The notes below the pieces were generated by a model. The model saw only the letters and a program-made list of their open reading frames with translations, searched no databases and had not been told where the DNA came from. Positions 53,202 through 61,497 of a DNA stretch of 64,000 nucleotides are shown here, piece after piece; the stretch's first letter is position 1; every line of letters starts with the position of its first letter. The translations under genes were made by a program, and so were the position numbers. Location: positions 44,216 through 108,215 of the forward strand of contig JNKJ01000025.1 of assembly GCA_000702025.1 (NCBI GenBank). Direction: 5' to 3'. The DNA comes from Blautia schinkii DSM 10518. Lineage in GTDB: Bacteria; Bacillota; Clostridia; Lachnospirales; Lachnospiraceae.

Positions 53202-53699
53202 TCATTTAGAAACTATCATATTACATCTGCTCCATGACTTGTCTTTATATAAAAATACATCTTTGTCAATATTTCTTTCAACAAAGCCAACTTGTTCATA
53301 ACATTGTTTCGCTAAAGTATTTTCGCTAAAAACATTCAATTGAACCGCCTCTGCGCCAGTTATCTGAAAGGCGTATTGCAGAGCCAAATTCAGCATTTGT
53401 TTTCCGTACCCTTTTCCTCGTTTTGTGTTATCTATCATTATGAATTTAAGAAAACCGATATTGTCTTCTGTATTGACTGAATAACAGAAGAAGCCTACTA
53501 CCTGCCCGTTATTTTCGGTGGCTACATAGGCACTTTCTGACCAGTCCATTGAATTTTTCTCCAAAAACTCATGAAAAGATTTCGGTGTCATAGGATACGG
53601 CAGGCGATTGGCACACCAAAAGGCATGAATTCTTTCGTCATCAATCCATTTAGATAAACATACGTAATCTTTGTTTGGTATATATGGTCGAATTCTCAT
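53202..53699 (-). CDS. GNAT-family N-acetyltransferase
   Basis: A 165-residue acetyltransferase. The fold is seen in MRIRPYIPNKDYVCLSKWID, ENNGQVVGFFCYSV, the acetyl-CoA loop KFIMIDNTKRGKGYGKQML (R-G-x-G-x-G/A) and QLNVFSENTLAKQCYEQVGF. The substrate is unknown; it could be an amino group of a small molecule or a ribosomal protein. A second acetyltransferase gene lies 23 bases upstream on the same strand, so they may be co-transcribed. Confidence 0.9.
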   Translation of the reverse strand: MRIRPYIPNKDYVCLSKWIDDERIHAFWCANRLPYPMTPKSFHEFLEKNSMDWSESAYVATENNGQVVGFFCYSVNTEDNIGFLKFIMIDNTKRGKGYGKQMLNLALQYAFQITGAEAVQLNVFSENTLAKQCYEQVGFVERNIDKDVFLYKDKSWSRCNMIVSK

Positions 53700-53722
53700 A
53701 AATGAAATTTCCTTTCTTTGAT

Positions 53723-54196
53723 TTATAGGTAGTTGACCATAATGTACTCTTCCTCATTCTCCTTCATAATTTCAAAACCAACCTTTAAATACAATTTTGC
53801 AGCATAATTGGCTTTTTGAACAGAAAGAGAGACTTGCTTATACCCATGTGATTGAAGCAGAGAAAGCATTTCTTTCATCATGGCTGTTCCAATACCGAAC
53901 CCTCGATATTCTCTATAAAGGGAAATTGCCAAAGAGGGGATTTTATCATCTATATGTCCGTAATCATTCATAATGCGAACCCAAACAGCGCCGACAATCT
54001 TACGATCAACCTCTGCCACCAATCCCCAATCATCTTTTAATTCCCCAAAATGCTCCACGTAAACCTGTAATTCTGGAGATGTGATAATGGATTTAGGTGG
54101 AGGTTCTATACCCTCCGGAATAAAAATTGCTTCATATAGAAAATTATCCAATAATGGATATTCTGTTTTTTGTATTTCTCGTATCGTATAGTCCAT
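53723..54196 (-). CDS. GNAT-family N-acetyltransferase
   Basis: A 157-residue acetyltransferase from the ATG at 54196 (GAGAGG with 6-base spacing). The open frame continues to 54280 without another site. It shows MDYTIREIQKTEYPLLDNFL, VAEVDRKIVGAVWVRI, the acetyl-CoA loop YREYRGFGIGTAMMKEM and SVQKANYAAKLYLKVGFEIM. It differs from the neighbouring acetyltransferase and is not a recent duplicate. Its substrate cannot be inferred. Confidence 0.88.
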   Translation of the reverse strand: MDYTIREIQKTEYPLLDNFLYEAIFIPEGIEPPPKSIITSPELQVYVEHFGELKDDWGLVAEVDRKIVGAVWVRIMNDYGHIDDKIPSLAISLYREYRGFGIGTAMMKEMLSLLQSHGYKQVSLSVQKANYAAKLYLKVGFEIMKENEEEYIMVNYL

Positions 54197-54312
54197 AAAT
54201 GACCTCTCAAGTCTGTCTTTCTGTATTTTTCCTGCATTGTAGCATGATTCAGTATACAACAATAAGAGCTTTATGCCCATCTATTGCCCGCCATTATACC
54301 GCGTACTATGGC

Positions 54313-55077
54313 TCACATAGCAAGACCGCATTCAAATGCAAGAGCCATATATTTTTCTGCATTGCTAAGGCCGTATGAATCTAAATCTCTGATTTCCCAA
54401 GTGTCAGAGCTTAGGTTATCTGCTCCGTACAGAAATTGGATAAAAGGAATGCTTCTATATTTTGAAACTGCCAGCATGGACGCACATTCCATTTCTGTCA
54501 CCAGACAGCCCTCTTCTCTGCGTTCGCGAATAGCGGGTTTGGTTTCTCTGTAAATACCGTCGGAAGTCCAGGTTTTTCCTTTTACGTATGCATAGCCGCA
54601 GTTTGTTAAAACATTCTCTAATATCCGAATGGAATGCGCATCAGCCTCAATTTCCGGTGAGGGTGCTGCATAATGATAGCTTGTGCCTTCGTCTCGGACA
54701 GCAGAAACAGGGATGATGATTTTGTCCTTTACTATCTCATCGTCCAAAACACCGCATGAACCAAACAAAACAAACTTTTTTGCCCCCATAGCAATGACCT
54801 CCTCAAAACAGGTCACGCAGGCAGGTGCGCCTACTATGGACTGGTAAAAGGCAATCTCCCTATTTTTATAGTTGATCTTGTAAATTGGTAATGCACCGTT
54901 TGCAGAATAGAGCTCGGCTATCTGCTCAACATTTTCTAAAGCAGAAAATTTACGGATAATCTGATTCGAAAATGTGGATACGCAAATTTCCGGAAAGTCA
55001 TCTATCTTTTTCGTTGTGTCTGACGGGCTGAAGAATGCCGGTTCTAATATTTCTGTTCTCTCGAATATTGTTTTCAT
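54313..55077 (-). CDS. Nucleoside phosphorylase (PNP_UDP_1 family)
   Basis: A 254-residue enzyme of the uridine/purine nucleoside phosphorylase family, which splits nucleosides to base plus sugar 1-phosphate. Visible are VGAPACVTCFEEVIAMGAKK, FVLFGSCGVLDDEI (phosphate and purine pocket), DEGTSYHYAAPS, and VTEMECASMLAVSKY (the E-M-E ribose/base binding motif). It overlaps the upstream DUF3795 gene by 4 bases (ATGA), so they are one transcript. It may be part of nucleoside salvage. Confidence 0.9.
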   Translation of the reverse strand: MKTIFERTEILEPAFFSPSDTTKKIDDFPEICVSTFSNQIIRKFSALENVEQIAELYSANGALPIYKINYKNREIAFYQSIVGAPACVTCFEEVIAMGAKKFVLFGSCGVLDDEIVKDKIIIPVSAVRDEGTSYHYAAPSPEIEADAHSIRILENVLTNCGYAYVKGKTWTSDGIYRETKPAIRERREEGCLVTEMECASMLAVSKYRSIPFIQFLYGADNLSSDTWEIRDLDSYGLSNAEKYMALAFECGLAM

Positions 55078-55673
55078 AATTCACCTTTTTTCTTTTTATG
55101 CAATTTTAACCTAATACTCTTTTCAGCGGCAAGTTCTTGAAGCAGATTTGCGGCGCGGGCGGATTTATCCTTCAGAGAAAGCCCGGATGCATTTTTATCA
55201 AGTTTATCTATAACATCCTCCAAATCGGCTAATTCTAATAAATTTACTGCAATACAAAACAAAGTTTTCTTGCGGCCGTCATTATAGTTTTGTAAAAGAT
55301 GAAGCAGGATAGCAACCTTTCGTTGCTGTTCCGCTGTATAGAGCGTGCTTCCCAACGTTTCAAATTTCTCCATATCACGCTTTCGATGCTGATGCGTGAT
55401 AAAAGAATCATACTCATCTATGCCACTATATTTCTCGCAAGGATAATTTTCACATTCAAAGCAATACTGTATATTCCCATGCTGCATATTTCCATGCTGC
55501 ATATTTCCATACCGCACGCTTCCATGCTGTATGCTGCATCTTGCTATCGCGCATGATTGATTTCCTTCGCCACCGCCGCAGCCGGGACAATAATTATTTA
55601 GATTCATTGGACACAGACCGCAATTCAGTCCACATAACGAAAACAGGAGATTTTCCCGATTAAAATTTTTCAT
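55074..55673 (-). CDS. DUF3795-type cysteine-rich protein with internal repeats
   Basis: About 199 residues from the ATG at 55673 (AGAGGAA, 6-base spacing). The N-terminal cysteine cluster CGLNCGLCPMNLNNYCPGC and CAIARC then ECENYPCEKY matches DUF3795 proteins, which are presumed metal or iron-sulphur binders of unknown function. Between the clusters is a five-residue repeat (MQHGN MQHGN IQYCF). The C-terminal half is helical with the lysine-rich end HKKKKGEL. It overlaps the nucleoside phosphorylase gene by 4 bases. Confidence 0.82.
   Translation of the reverse strand: MKNFNRENLLFSLCGLNCGLCPMNLNNYCPGCGGGEGNQSCAIARCSIQHGSVRYGNMQHGNMQHGNIQYCFECENYPCEKYSGIDEYDSFITHQHRKRDMEKFETLGSTLYTAEQQRKVAILLHLLQNYNDGRKKTLFCIAVNLLELADLEDVIDKLDKNASGLSLKDKSARAANLLQELAAEKSIRLKLHKKKKGEL
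55471..55530. repeat. Four 15-base tandem repeats within the DUF3795 gene
   Basis: Units ATATTCCCATGCTGC, ATATTTCCATGCTGC, ATATTTCCATACCGC and ACGCTTCCATGCTGT follow directly. They encode the QHGN-type pentapeptides, and the copy number is likely to vary between strains. Confidence 0.85.
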
Positions 55674-55985
55674 TGGCAATTCCTCTACATAAACAGTTTG
55701 AATTTTAGGAAACCTTTTCTATATCAAAGTAACATATACATTATCTGTTGTAAAGAATGCGGATATTTTTCTTTGTTCGATAGTGCTCCATCCGGCCAGA
55801 AATAAGACTGTCAGTGCTGAATATTTTGTCAGTCTGCAAGGCTACAGAGGATTGAACTGTAAATAACTGTGAAAAATGAACTGTGAAAATATTGGTATGG
55901 GTAGATAATGATTAGTAAACGTGCTAGAATCAAAGAGGTAAAGCAAAATATGATACATAGCGAAAGGTGTTTTATGTATCTGACA
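55674..55985. other. Intergenic region before the yjdF riboswitch
   Basis: About 310 bases without a gene on either strand. It is AT-rich and contains the promoter of the DUF3795 operon (minus) and that of yjdF (plus). I could not fix either with confidence. Confidence 0.4.
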
Positions 55986-55989
55986 AAGA

Positions 55990-56092
55990 TAAAAACGCAA
56001 CGCACATTTTATATAAATGCGCCAGAGCCGGTAGGTAGCCCGGCCGTCCTGCCACATTAGGCAGGGTAAGTAACCTGCCCCTCCGGGTTGTC
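55990..56092 (+). ncRNA. yjdF-motif riboswitch (azaaromatic-sensing)
   Basis: Just upstream of the yjdF gene lies a structured, GC-rich block. It has AAATGCGCCAGAGCCGGTAG, then GTAGCCCGGCC, then a stem CCTGCC-GGCAGG (56048-56064), then GTAAGTAACCTGCC and a closing CCGGG that can pair with the first CCCGG. This arrangement agrees with the yjdF motif RNA, which binds a range of azaaromatic compounds and turns on yjdF translation. The gene follows with AAGGAGGG, whose exposure could be gated by the aptamer. A covariance-model search was not possible. Confidence 0.82.
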
Positions 56093-56132
56093 CATTCTTT
56101 GTCCGTCAATTCTATATGAAGGAGGGATTGTA

Positions 56133-56549
56133 ATGGACAAAGTGACGGCTAAATTGACGGTGTTTTTTCAGGAGCCATTCTGGGTGGGTGTTTTCGAAAG
56201 AGTATCAGAGGGAAAGCTATTTGTATGCAAGGTGACATTTGGCGCAGAACCGAAAGACTACGAAATACATGACTTTATTCTGAAAAACTATTATAGGCTG
56301 CGATTTAGTCCTGCTATGGCAGTTGATGTAAAAGAGACCAACCGTAACCCCAAAAGGACGCTGCGCGATGTGCGAAAACAAATGCAGAATTCCGGTATAG
56401 GAACAAAGTCCCAGCAGGCTTTAAAATTGCAATACGAACAGTCAAAGACTGAGCGAAAGACTGCGAGCCGGGCAGAACGGGAAGCTGAAAAACAACGTCA
56501 GTTTGAACTCAGACAACAGAAGAAGAAAGAAAAGCATAAGGGGAGGTAA
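56133..56549 (+). CDS. yjdF: YjdF family protein (DUF2992)
   Basis: A 138-residue protein from the ATG at 56133 (AAGGAGGG with 6-base spacing). It shows KLTVFFQEPFWVGVFER, FGAEPKDYEIHDFILKNY, the AVDVKETNRNPKRTLRDVRK stretch and a basic C-terminal tail. This matches YjdF/DUF2992 proteins, which are of unknown biochemical role and are often controlled by the yjdF riboswitch. The protein is thought to help handle toxic azaaromatic compounds. It stands alone with its own terminator. Confidence 0.9.
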   Translation: MDKVTAKLTVFFQEPFWVGVFERVSEGKLFVCKVTFGAEPKDYEIHDFILKNYYRLRFSPAMAVDVKETNRNPKRTLRDVRKQMQNSGIGTKSQQALKLQYEQSKTERKTASRAEREAEKQRQFELRQQKKKEKHKGR

Positions 56550-56575
56550 TAATCTGCTTTAGTGCTTTTTAATGG

Positions 56576-56615
56576 AACAGCCCTCTGAAAATGGTGAGTT
56601 TTTCAGGGGGCTGTT
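56576..56615 (+). terminator. Rho-independent terminator after yjdF
   Basis: AACAGCCCTCTGAAAA pairs with TTTTCAGGGGGCTGTT; the stem of about 16 pairs begins 27 bases past the stop. The T-tract after the stem is short (TTTC). Confidence 0.7.
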
Positions 56616-56641
56616 TCATGGTATGGGAATGGGCTTTGATC

Positions 56642-57562
56642 ATTTCAATCCTCGCTTCGCCCCAACCGGGGCGACTTTTCGGTTTTGCTTGCAAGCTGTG
56701 GATATATGCTACCACATTTCAATCCTCGCCCCAACCGGGGCGACTTTCTTTACGACCACTTTTCCGATTATGATGACGTTGTATTTCAATCCTCACCCCA
56801 ACCGGGGCGACTTTCCGGCTGCGAATGGGGCGACGTTGAAATTTCTTGTATTTCAATCCTCACCCCAACCGGGGCGACTTTCAACGTGGCAGGCGCGCAC
56901 AAAGAGGAATCTCACACTATTTCAATCCTCACCCCAACCGGGGCGACTTTCCTGATAAGCCACGACCACAGTGCAGGTCCCAGCCGCAATTTCAATCCTC
57001 ACCCCAACCGGGGCGACTTTCGTATGTGGATTATATATCAAATGTCAAAGTCAAAATTTCAATCCTCACCCCAACCGGGGCGACTTTCTTTTCTACAATG
57101 AGTACATGGCAAGAGACATTATATTTCAATCCTCACCCCAACCGGGGCGACTTTAGTTTGCGCATTGCCTTCAAATCCCCCGACATCTGAATTTCAATCC
57201 TCACCCCAACCGGGGCGACTTTCGGTAACTAACACGTAACTAACGGGTAACTAACAAACATTTCAATCCTCACCCCAACCGGGGCGACTTTCAAAATCAA
57301 GGGTTTCGAGACATAAATATATATATTGATTTCAATCCTCACCCCAACCGGGGCGACTTTCGTGATACAGGGAAGCAATTTTAACCACACCACCAATTTC
57401 AATCCTCACCCCAACCGGGGCGACTTTCTGGCCGGGATTGGAGGAAAATAGATGAAAGAACCAATTTCAATCCTCACCCCAACCGGGGCGACTTTCAGAG
57501 CTTGATGGCATTTGCCTTTATGTTGGTGCGATTTCAATCCTCACCCCAACCGGGGCGACTTT
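56642..57562 (-). CRISPR. CRISPR array, type I-C-like repeats, 14 repeats and 13 spacers, no cas genes
   Basis: A 32-base repeat beginning ATTTCAATCCTCACCCC and ending GGGGCGACTTT recurs at 56642, 56716, 56783, 56850, 56919, 56989, 57056, 57123, 57191, 57260, 57329, 57396, 57464 and 57531. Spacers are 35-38 bases and all differ. Read on minus, the repeat is GTCGCCCC-GGTT-GGGG hairpin ending GAGGATTGAAAT, as in type I-C repeats. The first copy has an insertion (CTTCG) and the second a G for A, which marks the distal end at the left. The leader is therefore to the right and transcription is on minus. No cas gene lies in the window. Confidence 0.97.
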
Positions 57563-57734
57563 CAGCAAAAATGCACAATTATCAAACTATATTTTCTCCA
57601 TCCTTATCTATATCTTCCAATTCAAAACCAAAATCGCTCCCTCAACTCCCCCTTTCCCCATCCCTTACCCATCATTTCCCGTAAAATTCCGGTGCGAATC
57701 CCCCTGCAAATTCATGTTCACTTATGATTCGCAC
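57563..57734 (-). promoter_or_regulatory. CRISPR leader region with inverted repeat
   Basis: AT-rich sequence adjoins the conserved last repeat. GGTGCGAATC (57691-57700) and GATTCGCACC (57726-57735) form a perfect 10-base inverted repeat about 130-170 bases from the first repeat. From memory, similar GCGAA...TTCGCACC arms occur in leaders of type I-C arrays; this supports the assignment. It probably carries the array promoter and the site for new spacers. Confidence 0.65.
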
Positions 57735-57878
57735 CTAATGTTTCATCGCATTTCTATGCTCCGCTCTCTTTATTAACTTTATCTTATCAAAGTCTCTATC
57801 TCCTGTCAAAACAAAACATGCAACTTGATATCCATCCAATATATTATCCCAAATATATTTGTCCGTACTATACTTTCC
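57735..57878 (-). pseudogene. Short open frame beyond the CRISPR leader, possible gene remnant
   Basis: On minus a 47-codon frame without ATG reads TDKYIWDNILDGYQVACFVL, then TGDRDFDKIKLIKRAEHRNA and ends MKH-stop. The FVLTGDRDF stretch recalls the D-containing strand of PIN/NYN-type domains, but it is short and unsupported. It lies where a cas operon's end would normally be, yet it does not resemble Cas2. Treat as unexplained sequence. Confidence 0.25.
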
Positions 57879-57930
57879 TCAACGCCTATATGCCCCTATA
57901 CCCAAATACCAAAATCCCATATTCACATAT

Positions 57931-59298
57931 TCACACATTCCTAAACTCCCACTTTTTCCCCCTATATCGAATCGCAAAAAACACCGCCCGCACAAGCCAG
58001 TCAATGGTCATAGCAACCCACACGCCGAAAACGCCAAGCCCAAGGTTCCTCGCAAGAATGAAGCTGAAACCAATACGGAATATCCACATAGATGCAATAG
58101 AAATCCACATACAAAACCCTACATCATTTGCTGCACGGAGAGTATTCGGCAGGGTAAATGCCGGGGGCCAGACAAGTACCGCACAGATGGCATGATAGAT
58201 AATGATCTGCCGCGCCATTTCTCCGGTTTCCGGAGATAGGTTGTAAATATGTATGATAAAAGACAACGCCGCAATGATTACCAAATTCATGAGAATCACG
58301 CCGCCATAAGAGTACCTTAACAATTTTTTTGTGTAATAACGTACTTGTTCGTAGTCACCCGCTCCCACGCATTGAGCGCTGACTGCTGAAAGAGCATAGC
58401 CCATGGACATACCGCCGAGAATAGCGAAGCTGCACACACTGTTAGCCACCGCATTCGCTGCAATAGACGCGGTTCCAAAGCCGGAAACAAGACTTAATAC
58501 AAGAATTTTCCCAAGCTGAAACATACTATTTTCCAAACTGTAAGGGATGCCCAAATGGAGAATTTTTTTCAACACCTTCCATTTCAAACGAATGCCTAAA
58601 AGTGTGCGGACATGGAGCGTTTTGCTCTTATCGCGGATACGGAAAAGCATCCAAATCCCGGCAAATACCCTGGAAAGCATAGTAGGTATTGCGGCTCCTT
58701 CGACACCAAAACCAAGGCCATAAAGAAGAATTGCATTTCCTGCCAGATTCAGTCCATTCATAACCAGAGACATCAGCATAGGTGTTTTGGAATCGCCCAT
58801 TGCACGGTACATGGCTGCACCTGAATTATACACTGCCAGAAACGGAATTGAAGCTGTAACGATCATCAGATAGGTATTGCAATTCTTCATTACCTCAGGC
58901 TCAATCTGCCCAAAAACAACATGCAGTATCAGCCATTTTCCTGCATACACAATCACCATGATAACAATGGAAAATACCGTAGAAAAAAGGAGTGTCTGCT
59001 CTACAGCCTCGCATCCGCTTTCCTGTTTTTTCCGGCCCAAAGCCTGTCCTGCCACAATAGCTCCACCTGTTGCAAGTGCGGTAAAAATGTTAATCAACAG
59101 AATCATTATGGTATCTATGAGCGAAACCGCAGACACTGCTGTTTCTCCTACAGAAGCTACCATAATAGAATCCGCAAGTCCGACAAAAATTGCTAGAAAC
59201 TGTTCAATAAATAATGGTATTATCAGCCTCCGCAAATCCTGTCCACTGAATAGATACTGTTTTTTCACAGTACTCATCTCTTCCAATTTACTCACCAT
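57931..59298 (-). CDS. MATE-family multidrug efflux protein
   Basis: A 455-residue transporter with 12 membrane segments in two MatE repeats. It shows RRLIIPLFIEQFLAIFVGLAD, the VASVGETAVSAVSL helix, LALIRGNAIL-like NLAGNAILLYGLGFGVEGAA, and SGFGTASIAANAVANSVC in the second repeat. Such exporters use Na+ or H+ gradients to expel cationic drugs. The open frame starts at 59298, but a GTG at 59295 has better spacing from GGAGG, and an ATG at 59277 is also possible. It is a single gene. Confidence 0.93.
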   Translation of the reverse strand: MVSKLEEMSTVKKQYLFSGQDLRRLIIPLFIEQFLAIFVGLADSIMVASVGETAVSAVSLIDTIMILLINIFTALATGGAIVAGQALGRKKQESGCEAVEQTLLFSTVFSIVIMVIVYAGKWLILHVVFGQIEPEVMKNCNTYLMIVTASIPFLAVYNSGAAMYRAMGDSKTPMLMSLVMNGLNLAGNAILLYGLGFGVEGAAIPTMLSRVFAGIWMLFRIRDKSKTLHVRTLLGIRLKWKVLKKILHLGIPYSLENSMFQLGKILVLSLVSGFGTASIAANAVANSVCSFAILGGMSMGYALSAVSAQCVGAGDYEQVRYYTKKLLRYSYGGVILMNLVIIAALSFIIHIYNLSPETGEMARQIIIYHAICAVLVWPPAFTLPNTLRAANDVGFCMWISIASMWIFRIGFSFILARNLGLGVFGVWVAMTIDWLVRAVFFAIRYRGKKWEFRNV

Positions 59299-59403
59299 TC
59301 CTCCCCAAAAATTTCAAGAGCTATTATACACTTTTTTTCAAAAAATACTACTCTAAATTTTTTAAAACTCTATACTATATAAAAACGCTGCTATATAAAA
59401 ACC

Positions 59404-59434
59404 GCCTGCATCGCGCTATTAAAGCGATACAGGC
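59404..59434 (-). terminator. Rho-independent terminator after the alanine symporter gene
   Basis: GCCTGCATCGC and GCGATACAGGC form an 11-base stem with one mismatch around 9 bases. On minus it is followed by GGTTTTTATAT. It lies 120 bases past the symporter stop. Confidence 0.8.
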
Positions 59435-59553
59435 GATATTCACTAAATTGTTTTCCTTTCCTGGTTGTTCTACCATACATAAATTCTGCAGCGCCCACTC
59501 ACTTCCGTCATCCCTGCCGCTACATACTGCAAAATAGTCATGCTTCTATAAAT

Positions 59554-61098
59554 CTATCTACTCCTCTTCGCCTTTTCATCCCAATACAAACAGTCGCTCC
59601 GGCCAATTGTTTTTGATGTAAAAGGCGTACCGTCGTTCTTTTTATAATGCCTGGTGGCACGGAACACATATTTGGCTCCGACATACACTATCGGCACGTT
59701 AAAGAATACGATCAAAATATTTCCCAAATCAGAAAATGCCCAAAGATTTCCAAGCTCAAGCCCGGCAATATTGCAGAGAATACCAAATGCAGCCACGAAA
59801 AGCGCCACACAGCGTACAATATTAATACATACATTATCTCTGCGGATTCTGTTAGCGGCAATTTCCGAAAAACTGATCATTCCCAGCAGACACGTAAATG
59901 CAAATAAGCAAAAACAGAGAGTCACCAGGAAAGTCATCACCGCATTCAGAGCTGTACCGGGCGTAAGCACTGCAATAGATTCGGTAAACTTCGGCAGCTT
60001 ATCCAGCGCAGACCAAGCTTCCGCATCTCCCCCTGTCCAGCAATGTGCCATGACCACGACAAACCCCGTCAACGTACAGATTACAATCGTATCCAGAAAT
60101 ACACCGATTGAAGCGATCATACCCTGCTCACAGGGATGCTTTGCGTCCGCTGCTGCCGCCGACATTGTGATGGTACCCTGGCCGGCCTCATTTGACATCA
60201 GGCCTCGTTTTACTCCCTGGGCAAGCACAGTCCCGAACACACCTCCGAAGAAAGCCTCCGGCTTAAACGCGCCGCCAAACACAGCCTGGAAGAAATACGG
60301 AATACGTCCAAGGTTTAAAATAATCAAAATAAAAACGACCACGATATACAAAACAGCCATCACCGGCACCATTTTATCGGTCCATTTGGTAACTTTACGT
60401 ATGCCACCAAACGCAATCATCGCGGTAAGCAAAATAATAAGAGCGCCTACAATATAGTAAAAAACAGCGTCCGAAGCTATGGTAGTCCCCGTGACAATTT
60501 CTGCCATACGGCCGATGGAGGAAACTACATTAAAGCCTTGTGCTGGCAGGCAGCAGAGTGCATAAAGGATGTAAAGTACGGAAAGAAAAACACCAATCCA
60601 CACCTTATTCCCCAGCAGTTTCCTTCCATAAAAAGGAAGGCCTCCAATCAATTCTTCATCCTTTTTTTCCTTAAATATCTGCGCCAAAACACCTTCCATA
60701 TAAGCCACAGCCATACCGAAAAATGCAGAAATCCACATCCAGAAAAGTGCTCCCGGACCTCCCACCGCGATTGCGCCCGTCACACCGATAATATTTCCCG
60801 GCCCCACACGCATTGCGGAGCTTAAAAAGAATGCCGCCAGGGGAGAAATTCCCGCTTCCACAGCTCGTTTTTCCGTAAGTACATGGATTCCCTTCTTAAA
60901 ATGAGTGACCTGCATAAATCCCAGCTTAAAGCTGAAAAAGATGCCGGATCCCAAAAGCAAAATAATGGCAAACGAAAAGTTCCCCAACAACGGAATATTT
61001 CTGTACCATTCGAAATTCGTGGGAAAATCCCACAAAAAATCGGACAACGGCCCGATGAAACCAAATACACTGTTGATAGCCTCAAATATTGACTGCAT
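59554..61098 (-). CDS. Sodium:alanine symporter family protein (AGCS)
   Basis: A 514-residue secondary transporter of normal length with about 10-11 membrane segments. Family signatures are ILLLGSGIFFSFKLGFMQV near the N-terminus, GPGNIIGVTGAIAVGGPGAL, FWMWISAFFGMAVAYMEGVL, and LMSNEAGQGTITMSAAAADA in the second half. AGCS proteins carry alanine or glycine with Na+ (sometimes H+). The ATG at 61098 has GGGGGAGG upstream. It is a single gene with its own terminator. Confidence 0.93.
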   Translation of the reverse strand: MQSIFEAINSVFGFIGPLSDFLWDFPTNFEWYRNIPLLGNFSFAIILLLGSGIFFSFKLGFMQVTHFKKGIHVLTEKRAVEAGISPLAAFFLSSAMRVGPGNIIGVTGAIAVGGPGALFWMWISAFFGMAVAYMEGVLAQIFKEKKDEELIGGLPFYGRKLLGNKVWIGVFLSVLYILYALCCLPAQGFNVVSSIGRMAEIVTGTTIASDAVFYYIVGALIILLTAMIAFGGIRKVTKWTDKMVPVMAVLYIVVVFILIILNLGRIPYFFQAVFGGAFKPEAFFGGVFGTVLAQGVKRGLMSNEAGQGTITMSAAAADAKHPCEQGMIASIGVFLDTIVICTLTGFVVVMAHCWTGGDAEAWSALDKLPKFTESIAVLTPGTALNAVMTFLVTLCFCLFAFTCLLGMISFSEIAANRIRRDNVCINIVRCVALFVAAFGILCNIAGLELGNLWAFSDLGNILIVFFNVPIVYVGAKYVFRATRHYKKNDGTPFTSKTIGRSDCLYWDEKAKRSR

Positions 61099-61210
61099 AA
61101 AACTCCTCCCCCATAACCTTATTTCGACAATAAAATTTCTTTGTTATATTATATGAAAAATTTTTACCGTAGTACATAGGAGAAATTGGGCTATATATTG
61201 CAAAAAATGC

Positions 61211-61410
61211 TATGTTTATAAGTTTTTTAGAAATACATCACGTTTTTTTCAATTCTTGCTCACATTTTCATCACAATTTACCCGTATATTAATATACAAA
61301 TAAAGCACACGCTTTTTCATCGTATAGATAATACTTTTTCTTTTTCATACTCGCCGGGCTCCTTGAGTCCGGCCCTCCTTCTTTTTAGAGTCTTTTTTCT
61401 AATATATCCC
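61211..61410. ncRNA. Repeated intergenic element, copy 1 (candidate small RNA or leader)
   Basis: About 200 bases are repeated at 63363-63555. Shared landmarks in order are TTATAAGTTTTTTAGAA, TCACATTTTCATCACA-like, AATAAAGC-ACGCTTT, ACTTTTTCTTTTTCATACT, a GC-rich hairpin (GCCGGGCTCCTTGAGTCCGGC), CCTCCTTC and TTTTAGAG. The order and spacing are kept while bases drift, as expected for a structured RNA. The CCUCC-rich single strand after the hairpin could pair with Shine-Dalgarno sequences if the plus strand is transcribed. It lies 113 bases upstream of the symporter gene and ends about 90 bases before the DUF554 start. Confidence 0.5.
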
Positions 61411-61497
61411 CGCCGCAAAATTTAAATTTACTTTCCGTGCTGCATCCGTTATAATAATGCGGTAATGCTTCAATTCATTAAATTGTGGGGGATGTTT

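Noticed and set aside
56572..57190. Overlapping plus-strand frames with repeats such as ISILTPTGATF and NPHPNRGDF
   Set aside because: They are translations of the CRISPR repeats and spacers, not proteins.
57735..57878. Cas2 remnant beside the CRISPR leader
   Set aside because: The 47 residues do not match the Cas2 fold or its conserved ends; a weak PIN/NYN-like strand is the only resemblance.
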